Assembly (NCBI RefSeq): GCF_027943255.1
Contig: NC_072894.1
Span: 126,657,601-126,721,600, forward strand
Origin: Anastrepha obliqua
Lineage: Eukaryota; Arthropoda; Insecta; Diptera; Tephritidae
Direction: 5' to 3'
DNA: 64,000 nt
Shown: positions 21,802-33,914 of the stretch, one piece after another
How positions within the stretch are numbered: the first letter of the stretch is position 1
How the letters are laid out: each line of letters starts with the position of its first letter
Made by a program: the position numbers and the translations under genes
Notes under the pieces: model-generated
What the model was told of the DNA's origin: nothing
The model's database searches: none
Seen by the model: the letters and a program-made list of their open reading frames with translations, nothing else

Positions 21802-24800
21802 CCATACAGCCATATCAGCCCGCAAAAAATTTTAATTTTCATGTAACTTGTTGTTAAAAGAAAAACTATTAATGCATTATTACTATGAAGCAAGGTAGCT
21901 GATTTAATTCTTATCCATTTATTCGGTCTCTAAATTGTAAAATTTTGTTTAAACATTCTTTAACATTCACTGTTTGTTTATAGATTTCCACATTATAGGG
22001 ACCAAAAGCAAATACAAAATACAGCTTCGTTTTTTATTTGAGTTTGGAAATCAAACAAAGGGTTGAATTATATTTGACCTAAATCGAATGTTACTAGAAA
22101 TCTTAAAACTAGACATTATTGAGGCAAAAACTTAAATAAACGCAAATTAAAAAATTCGTTGCTTTCTTAATTTGTTTACTATACATAATTTCTATTGAAC
22201 AGCCAACAAATACACAAACAAAAAATTACAAAAATGTGTCTATATTTCTTACATTGCAATATTATTTCAAAATTTTATAAATTCGTTATTTAAATAATCT
22301 TTAGGATTTGCTTCCCAACGTAAGATTCAATTTTTTTCTTCGAACTCACATCTGCGGCGTACTAAAAGTAAATGCACTTGTGTCAATAGAAACTCAGACT
22401 TAGCAAAAAATATTTAACAACTCTAAACACACTCCAAAATCGAAATCCATTTATTCATTGTGTGAAAACCTTAGCTTTGTAGCTTAATTACATATACATA
22501 CATATGAACTCGTACTCAAGTTGAACACATCTGTGAACTTATCTGGTAATGCTTTTAAAATATTAGTCATGAGCTTTAAGAGTATTCCAAAATGTTTGTT
22601 CAAATTTTAGTATTTCATTAGAACTCAGTAATTTCGCAGTGGCTAAGTCTACTTGAGTTGTTTTATCAAAAGCTCAAATATATGTAATTTTAGGTAAACT
22701 CGTATATACTCGTAGTAGAGTGTCAATATGTGCACCAAAAAAGTAGAAACTCGGACTAAATCTTTCAATGTTGAAAGTACAAATTACATACTTTAGCCAG
22801 ATTTTCAATCAAATGTTAATAAAGATTAAATATACAATACTTATTTGTGTACATTTGGGTGTATATGAAATCGAACCACTTTGTTACCCGATTATTGCTC
22901 ATATAATGTTTAAAATCTTGAATGGCTTGGAACACCCGGTGAGCACCCCGTAGATAAGATCTTCAGGAACAGTGAGAAATTCAGCATTCTACGCTATTTC
23001 AACGTAGAAATCGAAAAACAATATGGGTTACCTACAAATTTTCAACGCTATGGGTAGAGTTACGATAATTTTTGTGGCGATTCAACTCCAGCCTCGACAT
23101 AAATATGTATATGTAAGTACGTTTCTTTGCGTTTACTGTTACTGGAGAAAGCTGCTACACAAATTTTTAGTGCTTTCATATGTCCTTTCACACAGCTTAT
23201 AAAAATAAAAAAACTTTATTACAGCAAGGAAAAATGAATACCTTAATTTAACTTTCTACTCAGCCTCAGCCTATGACTGGCACCCTTCATCTGAATGAAA
23301 TATCTCCCTCATCTAACTTCGTTCTGATCCATACGAGTACATAAAAGACATTGCCATGCAATATAAATTTGGGATTTATTCCATTTTCTCAGAATATAGC
23401 GTTTTCCTCAACATTTACATATTTTTTACATGAAAAATTTAAATCCTTATAAATTAACAATTTAAAAACTATTTATTGTATTTTTCGAATTTCAAGTAAA
23501 AGTACACACGTGTCGTTACTCAAGTGAAGAAATACTTTTACTACTTCCATTTTAGAATTTCTTGTGCTCGAGGTTGGGCGTATATTCAAACAGGATTTCA
23601 CTAAATGGACCTGTGATTTCGAATGCAATGACTTTTGACTATTATTATCTCACAAATTGTCCTTTAAATATTTTCCTTCCATTTAAAATTCATACCCAAA
23701 ACAACCATCCGAACCTGAAAGCTTGATATTATATTCCGTCAAACATGCCTGTGAAATAAAATTATAAGCATTTTCAGTAAAATCAATAATAATTTTATTT
23801 TCAAACAATTAATTTTCATCCTTAATTCTTTATTATAATACTATGTTTCCTTTGAATATAATAATAATATTATATAATATATGTAATTCAAATACATACA
23901 TAGATACATAAATATACTACAATTTCCACTTCGATCACTTCAAATTTTTGCTATTTACAACTTTTGTAGACTTAAGACTAAGTATTTATAATAAAACCAA
24001 GTGTGAAAAACGTGAGATACTATAAATATGATAAACGTTTAAAATAAAATGATATTTTACTACGTATTTTCTATTAGCCTTACAAGGCATCTTAAAACAT
24101 AGCGGGTGGAGAAACAAAACAAACAACAATGTAGAGATTTTCAGTTTAAAACCTGTAACCACATTTCCCTAAAGCCTTAATTTGGGCTGGCTGTTAATTT
24201 TTGGAATCAAACAAACTCATAGACAGACGGACGTACGTAAATTTACTCCTAACATATAAAAATTGGGCGTGGTTTTTGTCCGACCTCAATCATTTTTACG
24301 CCGATTTTAAATGGAGTGAGAAGCAATACCTGCACCAAGATGGGTAAATCGTTATCGAGATACGAGCACATACCATGAGAAGCACTCTTCTTTATTTATA
24401 ACAGAGATATAATATTTGTCTGTTTCGAAAATTACCGTTAGATGGGAGGTGATCGATTAATGTCCCATTTTCAATACCAACCTACTTGGACAATTTTCTT
24501 CAATTACATTAACTTTTTCTCGAGTTATCGAATGTATGGACGATCGGACAGACGGTCAGACAGACAGATGGATGCACAGACATGATTAAGTCGACTCATT
24601 TCATCATTCTGAGCCTTTTGGTAAATATCTATAGTAGATTTCTATATTAATCTCGATTCCTTTATGCTATTATCATACATGAATTGTTGTGCGAGCATTG
24701 GGAAAGAAGTGCCCGCGGGTATAATGATTTTTAAACCAATGCGTGTACCTATTAAATGATAGCTTATTTAAGTTTCGCTGGTGTCTTTAACACTTATAAA

Positions 24801-25231
24801 TTGTCAAAAAATTTGGTATGTTTATAATTTATTCACGGTATGGTTTTTCGAGGAGCTTTATGAAAGTTACACACTACCAAAAAACTTCTTCATGTACAAT
24901 TCATTAGATGGCTCATAAATATGCTTTACTTATTGTTCTAATTACACTACCATAAAAATTGTATTAATAATAAAGTTAATTATTTTTTTGTTTTCTTTGC
25001 TAATTTAAAATCACATGATAACTTGACAAAGGAATCTTGTGTGTGAATACTCATAAAGAATACATATTTAGTTGGTATTTGGTCAATACATACTACAGTT
25101 CTGCACTGTAATACTCACTTACTTACGAATATGAATCAACTACGGGACACTCGAGGTAATAGTTCTTGATTTTAACAAAGCGAATAAAACTTTAATTGTA
25201 CTCTCTACTCTAAATTGTTTTTGTTTATAAT
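21802..25231. other. Non-coding DNA downstream of Dichaete
   Basis: About 3.4 kb with no recognisable gene. Position 24205-24640 has a different texture: CAGACAGACAG-type runs, a CTCGAGTTATCGA segment and ATGATTAAGTCGACTC, recalling a dispersed repeat common in fly genomes. The rest is AT-rich. In Drosophila, Dichaete expression is driven by large flanking regulatory regions, so enhancers here are expected, but I cannot delimit them from one sequence. Confidence 0.5.
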
Positions 25232-26473
25232 TTAATACAGCACCGGTACCGGTCGCCTAAGCGCATTATCCATCGCTGATGAAACTGAAGATTCCATGCC
25301 ATTCGGTGTCATGGTGCCGGGGGAGGAGTCTGGGGAAGATGTCGACGATGAGTTGTAGAGTCCCGCCGCTGCAGCGTTAGCCGAGCGTGCGGCATATAAT
25401 GAAGGCGCTGTCATGCCAGGGTAGATGCCCGAATAGAAACTACTAAGTGTCGTTGGTGGCATCTGTGGTGCTTTTTGGGCTTCAAGTACGTTGTGAGATT
25501 GGTTTGTTGCTGCTACTGCGGCGGCAGCCTGTGTTTGATGCAATTTCGATAAAGCGAGTGGATCAAAGCCGCTGAAGTACGGCACTGGATAGGCTTGATC
25601 GAGATGGTGAGGAGGCGCGAAATATGGTAATTGGTGGAATGGGTTATAGGCACCAGGGCCAGCTCCGCCTGAACAGCCACCCAACTTTTGTTGGTTATGC
25701 GCGGCTTGCATTTGAAGTGCTTGAGGTCCGCCAGCGAGTGGATTTTTTGGCTTACGACGTGGGCGATATTTGTAGTCTGGATGTTCTTTCATGTGAAGAG
25801 CGCGCAGACGCTTGGCTTCGTCGATGAAAGGACGTTTCTCTGATTCGGCTAGCAATTTCCACTCGGCCCCAAGACGTTTTGAAATCTCCGAATTGTGCAT
25901 TTTCGGATTGTCCTTTGCTATTTGCCGTCGCTGTAAACGAGACCAAACCATGAAAGCATTCATTGGGCGTTTAATGTGACCTTCCTGGCCCGGAGATGTG
26001 GAATGATGGTGAAGACTATTGCCGCCGTTACTACTAACGCCTGCATTATGGCCTTGTCCATGTCCTAAGGAACCGAGTGAACCCTGGCTACCCATACTTC
26101 CTGCAGAACCAATGGATGAGTTTGGCGATAGAGTTTGATGGCCGACGGAAGTTTGCATGTGATTGCCTCCGGCCAAATGATGTAAACCATTAAGATTGCC
26201 ACTTACGCCAACACTGCCACCGCTAATATGGCCCATGCTGGCTGTGCCCATAATGGAGTTGCCATTGCTGGCAGCGTGTCCACCCACAGGTGAGCCGCCC
26301 ATTGCGGCGGTGATAGCCGCTAATCCACCAGTTTGTGAAAAGTGCATCACGCGCTTTATGTCCATTTCAGTGGGGCTGAGTGTACTTTGGGAGGCATAGT
26401 CACCTGGTGTGTGTACATCTAAGCCCTGGCTCAGGTGAAAACCATAACTGGGATGAGAAGACAATGTCGTCAT
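25232..26473 (-). CDS. D: Dichaete: SoxB HMG-box transcription factor
   Basis: A single uninterrupted 413-codon frame, ATG at 26471-26473 in a good fly start context (AATCAAATG) and TAA at 25232-25234. The HMG box lies at about residues 166-242, from [15 protein letters not shown] through RLGAEWKLL and [13 protein letters not shown] to [10 protein letters not shown]. This is the group B signature that binds and bends DNA at ACAAT-type sites in the minor groove. The N-terminus ([14 protein letters not shown]) and C-terminus ([10 protein letters not shown]) are those of Dichaete rather than SoxNeuro or the Sox21 paralogues. Residues 59-160 are a Gly/Ser/His-rich low-complexity stretch; from memory, Drosophila Dichaete is about 382 residues, so that region is longer here. 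The protein is a nuclear regulator of segmentation, nervous system and midline development. The intronless structure matches the family in flies. No frameshift or stop is seen. Confidence 0.96.
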   Translation of the reverse strand: MTTLSSHPSYGFHLSQGLDVHTPGDYASQSTLSPTEMDIKRVMHFSQTGGLAAITAAMGGSPVGGHAASNGNSIMGTASMGHISGGSVGVSGNLNGLHHLAGGNHMQTSVGHQTLSPNSSIGSAGSMGSQGSLGSLGHGQGHNAGVSSNGGNSLHHHSTSPGQEGHIKRPMNAFMVWSRLQRRQIAKDNPKMHNSEISKRLGAEWKLLAESEKRPFIDEAKRLRALHMKEHPDYKYRPRRKPKNPLAGGPQALQMQAAHNQQKLGGCSGGAGPGAYNPFHQLPYFAPPHHLDQAYPVPYFSGFDPLALSKLHQTQAAAAVAATNQSHNVLEAQKAPQMPPTTLSSFYSGIYPGMTAPSLYAARSANAAAAGLYNSSSTSSPDSSPGTMTPNGMESSVSSAMDNALRRPVPVLY

Positions 26474-28711
26474 TTGATTTATTTATTTCTATTTATTAAT
26501 AAACCGATAAATATTTAGTTTCTGATCCACTACAATAAGATTGTTCTCTTACTTTATTTTGCACGGTTTTTCTTAAATATTTGCACAACAATGTTAAATA
26601 ACTGTTCACAATGCACTGTTTACAGTTTAATGTTCTTCTGTCGAACTGTTTTTACTGTATGTATGTTTATATATTTGCTTTTCACTCGGTTCTTCTCTAT
26701 GAAATACTCTTTTTTTATTTCATTTATTATCATATACTTTTTCTTCACTTTTCGGTTCTTTGATCCGCGGTCAAATCAACAATTGAAACTATAGTATTTA
26801 AATCTATGTTCTGTTCACTTCAACTGCTTCGTGCAAACTAATTTCACTGTATGACCATCACCGATCGTCTACAAACTCACAAAATATTCAGTTTTCACTT
26901 CTTCAGCACAATTCCGCCCCGAATGAAACAATACCAATTTAAACCAGGTACAATTACTCACTCGCTCTTTCGTCTTTTATTGACGTACTTTCAGTTTATT
27001 ATCTTCTCTCAGACCGTTTACAGAGCGCTATTATGCTACAGTTGTTGTGTTGTGTTACGTTGTGAACACGTTGAATTTTCAACTACGTTTGCCTCTACCA
27101 GCAATGTTGTCAAGCCACTATATACAAACGAAAACCAGAACGTCACCGAACATCGGTGGATGGGCGACTCGATTTTTGTCGCTCCCTCGTCAGGTGAGAG
27201 AACTATAAACACTAGGGGTCTCGCTTCCACTAGTAAAGCATAAAGCGTAAGACTCATAACAAATAAAGAGAATTCACACAAATCAATTTGAAAGAGTGAA
27301 AAGAGTGCATACATACACTTCAGACAAAAAGCCAATGGCAATTGCTTTTAGTTGGCGGACATTAATCATCGGACAAAGCAAGACAACAGTACTGGTGTGG
27401 AATACAATAAAACTTCTAACTAGAGCTGGTGTTGTTGTTGATGTTGGGGATGGTGGTATCTATTCACGCGCCAACTCTGTCTTTGTCATTTGCCAATGAA
27501 TAAAAGCTGAGCATAGCACTGCTTTATTGCATTTTGTACGCTCTGTTCAGTGAGTAAGCCTGCCGGTAGTACGTTGAGATGCATAGATGTCATTGTGGCT
27601 TTGTTGGAACACTTTGGCTGGTTGTTGCTTTGTTTGTCGTACGCATGTTTTGTTCTCACAACTGTGCTAAACACTCGCCATCCCCTGTCGAAACTGCTTG
27701 CGCTCGGCATTGAGAATGCTGAAGAGTGGCTTTTGGGGCATATTGTCAATGCAAATGGTACAATGTGCCAAAGGCGTAAAGAACGGTAATGTTGATAGAA
27801 TAGGCGTTTGTTAACTTGACAATATGCACGTGAAAAGCCTTTTATGACTTACTTGATTCTCATTATCAAAGTCCATTATATGCTTTTATGTTAATTATTT
27901 ATTTTTATCTTCATCTCCTATGATAATTTGTATAAAAGGATAATGCAAAGGAATTGTTCAAAATGAAAATAAAAAACAATTGGTGAAAAGCATTCAACTT
28001 AATGTTATCCCAATTCTCAAAAACACATAAGTACGTGCAAAGTGTATATAAAAAGTTTCACAAAAATTTGTTTAGTTGTATATTCAGCTTATTTAGTGTA
28101 AATCTTTATAAAAGCAACAAGTATTTTCCTCACTCATGTATGTACATAGTATCCACATGCATACTAGATGCATACATGTGCATACCTGCATTAGCATAAA
28201 TTATAATAAAAAAAATACTCAAATACAATTTGCAACTTTTTGGGCGCAACATGGGAGCAGATGCGAACACTTAAATGAAATGCTCACAATTCATATGCGT
28301 AACAACCAGATCTTTTTAACTAATTTTTTTTTTTAATCAAACTACAAACTAGGAGGCTCTTCAATCATTTCAGTGAAGAATTATTAAACAAATTGTGTAA
28401 CGAAATATTGGACTAAACTACTTATTGTTCATACTTCTTACTTCGTTCGCCATCTTATTTTTTAACTTAAGTTTCGTAGTACTTACAAATCTTTCCGAAA
28501 TTTGATAAAATAACTCTTGTTGGTACGCCTGGTAGCCAATCATTTTTGTGCCCAAGTCATATTTCTCTTAGACCCGAGACCACACATTGTCATTATTATT
28601 AGCTTTTACCTAATATTCGTCTATACAGTTATATCGATTTACGTCTTAGATATTACCGAAAAATCTCCCCGTAAATCGAAACGGCGTAAATGGAACTTTT
28701 AGTCTTCAATA
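26474..28711. promoter_or_regulatory. Upstream region of Dichaete (promoter and 5' UTR expected)
   Basis: About 2.2 kb without a recognisable gene lies upstream of the Dichaete start codon. Transcription start cannot be placed from sequence alone. Sox-type ACAAT cores occur at 26540-26545, 26587-26593, 26607-26613 and 26778-26784, which might reflect autoregulation but are short and common in AT-rich DNA. Open frames at 26591-27789 on either strand show no family resemblance. Confidence 0.4.
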
Positions 28712-29225
28712 TGATTTTTAAATCGAAGCTGCTGAACAGACCTTGCAAAATTTCGTTGTATAAATCGATAGTCCGACCAGTTCTTTGCTACGGATCGGAG
28801 TCTTGGACAATAAGTGGAAAGACAAAAACAAACTCCTAGTATTCGAGAAAAAAATGTTGAGGCCGATCTTCGGTGCAGTCAAAGTCAACGAGGAGTGATG
28901 TATAAGATGGAACCATGAACTGGACCAACTTATAAGAGTGGAAAATTTTGTGCGGTTCATCACAGCTCAAAGACCAAGAGGGCTAGGCCCATGAGAATAG
29001 ACCCCACGAGAGGTCAAGGAAAAATAATTGACGCTAAAACATTCGCAACGAAAGCAAGAGGCAGACCAAGATCAAGATGGATTGACGAACTGGAAGACGA
29101 CATGCGGAAACTCAGGGTCAACAACTGGAACGAATCAACCAAATCGGGGGAAAATAGAGACATTTTGTGCAGTTCACACAGAGCTGTGGCGCCAAATAAT
29201 GATGATAATAATTTCAATTGATTGA
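28712..29225 (+). pseudogene. LINE reverse-transcriptase C-terminal fragment
   Basis: The pieces read CKISLYKSIVRPVLCYGSES (about 28740-28800), WTISGK, IRWNHELDQL (about 28906-28930) and then ARGRPRSRWIDELEDDMRKL (29059-29118). Thumb plus RGRPRxRWIDEL-type endings are typical 3' ends of jockey/RTE-like fly and bug LINEs. Several frames are used. A (GAT/AAT)n tail (ATGATGATAATAAT, about 29198-29212) marks the 3' end. Confidence 0.75.
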
Positions 29226-30924
29226 TATGATTATTGATTGTTACGAATAAAGTGAGGTGCATAGCTAATTCAATTGCATACTAAGAAATGTCTGATACAA
29301 AAAATACATAAACATATTGAAAGCATAAAAAATTAACAACTAATAGGGAGGTTAACACACCTCAGATATCGAATTTTGTGGGTTCCTTTACCGGATATTG
29401 GCCACGTGGTATGCATGCTGTGAGACTCGGCATTGCTTTCTTTGCATTGTCTTTTCTGCGCACCTTCTTCTTAGCTATCCTGCTCCCGCGGTTGAAGATT
29501 TAGGCATCTTGGCTCTCACTTCTTGGCCAACTTTCTGATATAGCAGTCCTAGATATTAGCCACTTGATTAATGAAAACGTAATTCAGGTCGTCATACGCA
29601 GGCACCGATGGAAGCGATTTTTACAATAACTGAAAACATTGACGCAACACATAAAATGCAATTTTGTTTGCCTCTGCCTATAAATGTACTACAAAAACAA
29701 TATGTATAAGTAAATAAGGGTTTAAGGTATCGAATTCGTAAATGCAGGGCTTTAAGCCCATGAAACTTTTCTTATCATATGTATTGCGCCTCGTATCTTA
29801 TGTAAGCACACTTGTCGACCTTAATATGTACATATATACTTATCATTATGGCGAGGGAAGTGTATGCTTATTTTATTATTTTAGTAATTTCATTGACGTA
29901 TTGTTGACGTATGTCCACAATTTATATGCGCGTACGTACAATTTAATGTTCATGCGAAATGATTAATTGGAAACATATGTACATAATTCCCACGGAAATT
30001 CAAGAATTTACATCTACAAGTACCAACACGACTGTTACAAGCTTTTCGGTTCCCATTTCCTTTCAGCTTAAACTTTTTTATTCCCCCTACTTACATAAGT
30101 TTCTTTATTGCCATTAATCCATTATATATCTATTCCTTTGGCATTACTTCTATTACCTTTTTATAATTTTTTTCGAAGTAACTAAATTTATTCTTCTCTC
30201 TGTCTCACTCTCTCTCTCCCTCTGTGTACAGTTCACATTGCATTCCTGTTTGTTGTTATTGTTTAATTGCTACGCAGCCTCATCCTACTCAACGGAATTC
30301 TCCACGAAATTCGTACCTATGGTCTTTGTTGTTGTGCCTTGCAGCTTAGAAGTTCTCGTACACAGTCCCTTACTCTCACTTCCATCGCCCACTATCGGTG
30401 CCCTTCTTCTCTTCACCTATAATACTTTGTTGGACATTATTTAGGGTACGTTGGCAATTCTCTTTTTTTTATAGTGTCACCGCCTCTGCCACTATTTTCT
30501 CTTCAATCACTATCTTCTGTTTTCCCCTTAATTCCTCTGCTGCACCTCATACGCTATATTGTTGCGATTTTATTGCTGTTGCTTTTTTCTACAAATGCAT
30601 TCAGCAATCAGCAAAGTTGAATAAGTGTGTGTGCTTCCGCGTACGTAAATCGTATCGACTGTAGTCACTGTTTAACCAATCACAAAGGCGCATCGGTGTG
30701 AATGCTCGTTGTTGACTTTGCCCGTTGTCTTTGTGTGTGCGCACAAGCTGTGCCGTTATTCAGCCATTCATTCATTCATTCCTTTCCTTCACTCTCAGTC
30801 ATTTATATTCATTTAAATTCATTCATTTATCCATATACATAAGTACAGTGAGGGGCAAAAATGAGGCAATGAATCTTATGAATATGAAGAAACAAAACAT
30901 ATACATATATTATAATATATTATA
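29226..30924. other. No gene recognised; possible protein-coding relic near 29355-29560
   Basis: On the minus strand, 29365-29490 reads RIAKKKVRRKDNAKKAMPSL then TACIPRGQYPVKEPTKFDI, stop. This has a protein-like composition (basic, then Pro-rich) and may be a fragment of a retroposed host gene or an unrecognised element. Its 5' part is broken by stops. A CT-rich run lies at 30195-30225. The remainder is AT-rich without features. Confidence 0.35.
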
Positions 30925-32608
30925 CACCTCGCTTTAGCGGTATTTGCTTAACACGAATTCGTTCTTACACGGTTTTCAAAATCAAAACAAATGTTTACTA
31001 TTTATTTTTATTTAATTTATTTTAACATTGTTTTAAATTTGGCAATACTACATGCTATTCTGTCATAATACTTTGATAATGTCCTTTAATCAAAACAAAA
31101 ACAAAGAGGGAATTTACTTTTAAAGGCAAAATCAAAAAAAGGTGTACTATGGGAAAACAAAAATTAACAAAACCGGCATGAAGAGAAAAATTATTTCTTT
31201 GGAAACTAAAATTGAAATTTTGGACCGCTTAAGAAATAAAGAAAGAATAGTGGATATTGCTAAATTTTATTCAATGAACGAGGCAACAATAAGATAGTAA
31301 AGAAAAACGAAGACTCAATTAGAAAAAGTGTAGCAGCTGGAATGCATACGAGTATGAGCACAACTTCACAAGTAAGAAATGCTACTATGGAAAACATGGA
31401 AAAGGCTCTAATGATATGGGTAGAAGACCAAAATCAAAAAAGAATTCCAATTGATACGAATGCTATTCAAAATAAAGCTTTAATAATTTATGACACATTG
31501 CAAAACCAAATGCCGTCCATTTCTGCGAATAAGGTTGCTTTTAACGCAAGTCGTGGGTGGTTCCAACGATCTAAGCAAAAATATTCTTTCCATAGTCTAA
31601 AATTAAAAGGCGAACAAGCATTTGCTAATTTGAAAGCAGCACAAAAATATCCACAAAAGTGTGCTGAAATTATTGGCGCAAAATCATACAGCCCACACCA
31701 GATATTTAATGCTGATGAATCCGGATTATTTTGGAAGAAAACGCCAGAGAGGATCTTTCTAGCAAAATATACAAATCAGCTAGTGGTCATAAGGCTCGAA
31801 TAATGATTATTCTTTGTAGTAATGCTTCTGGAGATCATATTATGAAGCCATTGGTCATTGGTAAAGCTAACCGACCACGATCGTCTAAAGGTTTGAACAT
31901 TGACAATCTTCCCGTTTATTGGAAAGCCAATAAAAGAGCTTGGGTTATCGCAACGTTATTCAATGACTGGTTCCCTAACATTTTTGTGCCAAATGTGAAA
32001 AAGTATTTAATCAAAAAAGGGTTAACTTTTAAAGCCCTTCTAATTCTTGAGAATGCTCCAGGACACCCGCAAAACTTGCAGCATGAAAATGTTGAAGTTG
32101 TGTTTTTACCTCCAAATACCACTTCTTTGCTGTAACTCCTAGATTAAGGGATAATTTCGACTTTCAAGGCCCTGTATATAAAAAAGGCATTCAGATACAT
32201 TTAAGATCATGTGGAAAATAAAGGAACTCTTTCAATTATTGATCCCTGGAAAAAATTTACAATGTTGGATTGTATCGAACACATAAATACGTCGTATAAC
32301 GAGATTAAAACATTAAAGCTGCATGCCTGTTGGAAATCTTTATGGCCTGATATATTTAATGGTGAGAATGGGAGCGTAGCTTTGGAGGAACAGTATTCTC
32401 AGATAATTGAGCTGGGTCAAGAATTGGGTGGAGAAGGAACTCAAGCAGATATTAAGCAATTAATGCAAGATCAGGAAGTAAATGCAGACGACTTAATTGA
32501 AATAGTTAAAAGTTGTGAGGAAAATAGTGTTGAATATGACTTTGAATCTGACATCGAAAACAATGAATCCAATGTATTCACAGTTAAATTTGTTCAAGAG
32601 GGCCTTTA

Positions 32609-33914
32609 AAGGGTGGTTAAATTTCAAGGACCGATGTTGAATGTGAACCACACCTAAACGTCAAGTTTTTTTTCGCATTTCATTTGACATTTTTTCAATT
32701 TCAGACTAACTCAATTTGAACCATGGAAAGATACACAATCGAGCAACGCGTTAAAGTTATTCAGGCTTATTATGAAAACGGGCGTTCAAATCAAAATGCA
32801 TATCGCGCACTTCGTGATTTTTCGGTCAATTTAATCGTCCAAATGTGCGTACAATCGGAAAAATTGTGCAAAATTTTGAACAAACCGGGTCTGTAGGAGA
32901 TGTGAAAACACCAGTGCATGATCGTACAGCTCGTACTGCAGAAAATTTTGCTGTTGTTCGCGATAGTGTGGTTGAAGAGCCGTCCACCTCAACTCGTCGG
33001 CGTGCCCAACAATGGCACCTTTCACGCTCGTCGTTGATGAACATTATGCATAAAGACTTGAATTTACACGCTTACAAGGTGCAATTGACTCAAGAACTAA
33101 AGCCTCTTGACCATTTCAAGCGTCGTCAATGGTCAGAATGGTGGCAGGAAATGGCAACAGTGAATGACCAATTTTCGAAGAAAATCATCTTCAGTGATGA
33201 GGCACATTTTCACCTCAGTGGAATCGTCAATAAGCAGAATTGCCGCATTTGGGCGAATGATAGTCCAAGAGTGATTACCGAAAAACCAATGCACCCTCAA
33301 AGAGTGACTGTTTGGTGGGGTTTATGGGCCGGCGGCATCATTGGGCCGTATTTTTTCCAAAATGAGGCTGACCAGGCCGTTACTGTGAACAGTGTTCGCT
33401 ATCGTGAGATGATAACGAACTTTTTATGGCCCGAATTGGAAGATATGGATGTGGACGATATGTGGTTTCAACAGGACGGTGCCACTTCTCACACAGCTAA
33501 CGAAACAATGGCTCTTTTGCGCGAAAAATTTGATGGCCGAATAATCTCACGTCGCGGCAATGTCAATTGGCCGGCAAGATCATGTGATTTGACACCGTTG
33601 GACTTCTCTCTTTGGGGTTATTTGAAAAAAAAGGTGTACGTCGATAAGCCAGCAACAATTCAAGAGCTAAAGGATGAGATAATTCGACACATTAACGGTA
33701 TAGAACCTCATTTATGCCTCAGCGTCATCGAAAATTTGGACCATCGAATGAAGGTGTGCCGCCGAACCCGCGGTGAGCATTTGGCCGATATTTTGCTCCG
33801 TACTTAATTCAGCCATGCCAATATTATCATAATAAGGAGAAATGACAATAATTTCCTAAAAAAAATTGTATTTTATTCAAAATCAACACCGGCCCTTGAA
33901 ACTTAACCACCCTT
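32609..33914 (+). mobile_element. DD41D Tc1/mariner-type element nested in the pogo-like element
   Basis: A 1306-bp element with terminal inverted repeats AAGGGTGGTTAA[A/G]TTTCAAGG (positions 32609 onward and, inverted, ending 33914). TA is duplicated at 32607-32608 and 33915-33916. It sits inside the pogo-like transposase coding region, so it is younger than that element. Confidence 0.93.
32723..33807 (+). pseudogene. DD41D (rosa/VISITOR-like) transposase with one frameshift
   Basis: ATG at 32723, TAA at 33805-33807. The N-terminal helix-turn-helix (MERYTIEQRVKVIQAYYENG) shifts frame once near 32820 in a T-run (a single base appears missing). From there the frame is open for 320 codons. The catalytic residues are FSDEAHFHLSG (about 33190-33222), MWFQQDGATSHTA (about 33459-33497) and RSCDLTPLDFSLWG (about 33577-33618). 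There are 41 residues between the second and third Asp, so the motif is DD41D, as described for rosa elements in Ceratitis. All three Asp are present. The single lesion makes this one of the freshest DNA transposons in the window. Confidence 0.92.

Noticed and set aside
27036..27789. Frames of 80-130 codons upstream of Dichaete
   Set aside because: No motif, no family resemblance, overlapping frames on both strands. Most likely chance or upstream non-coding DNA.
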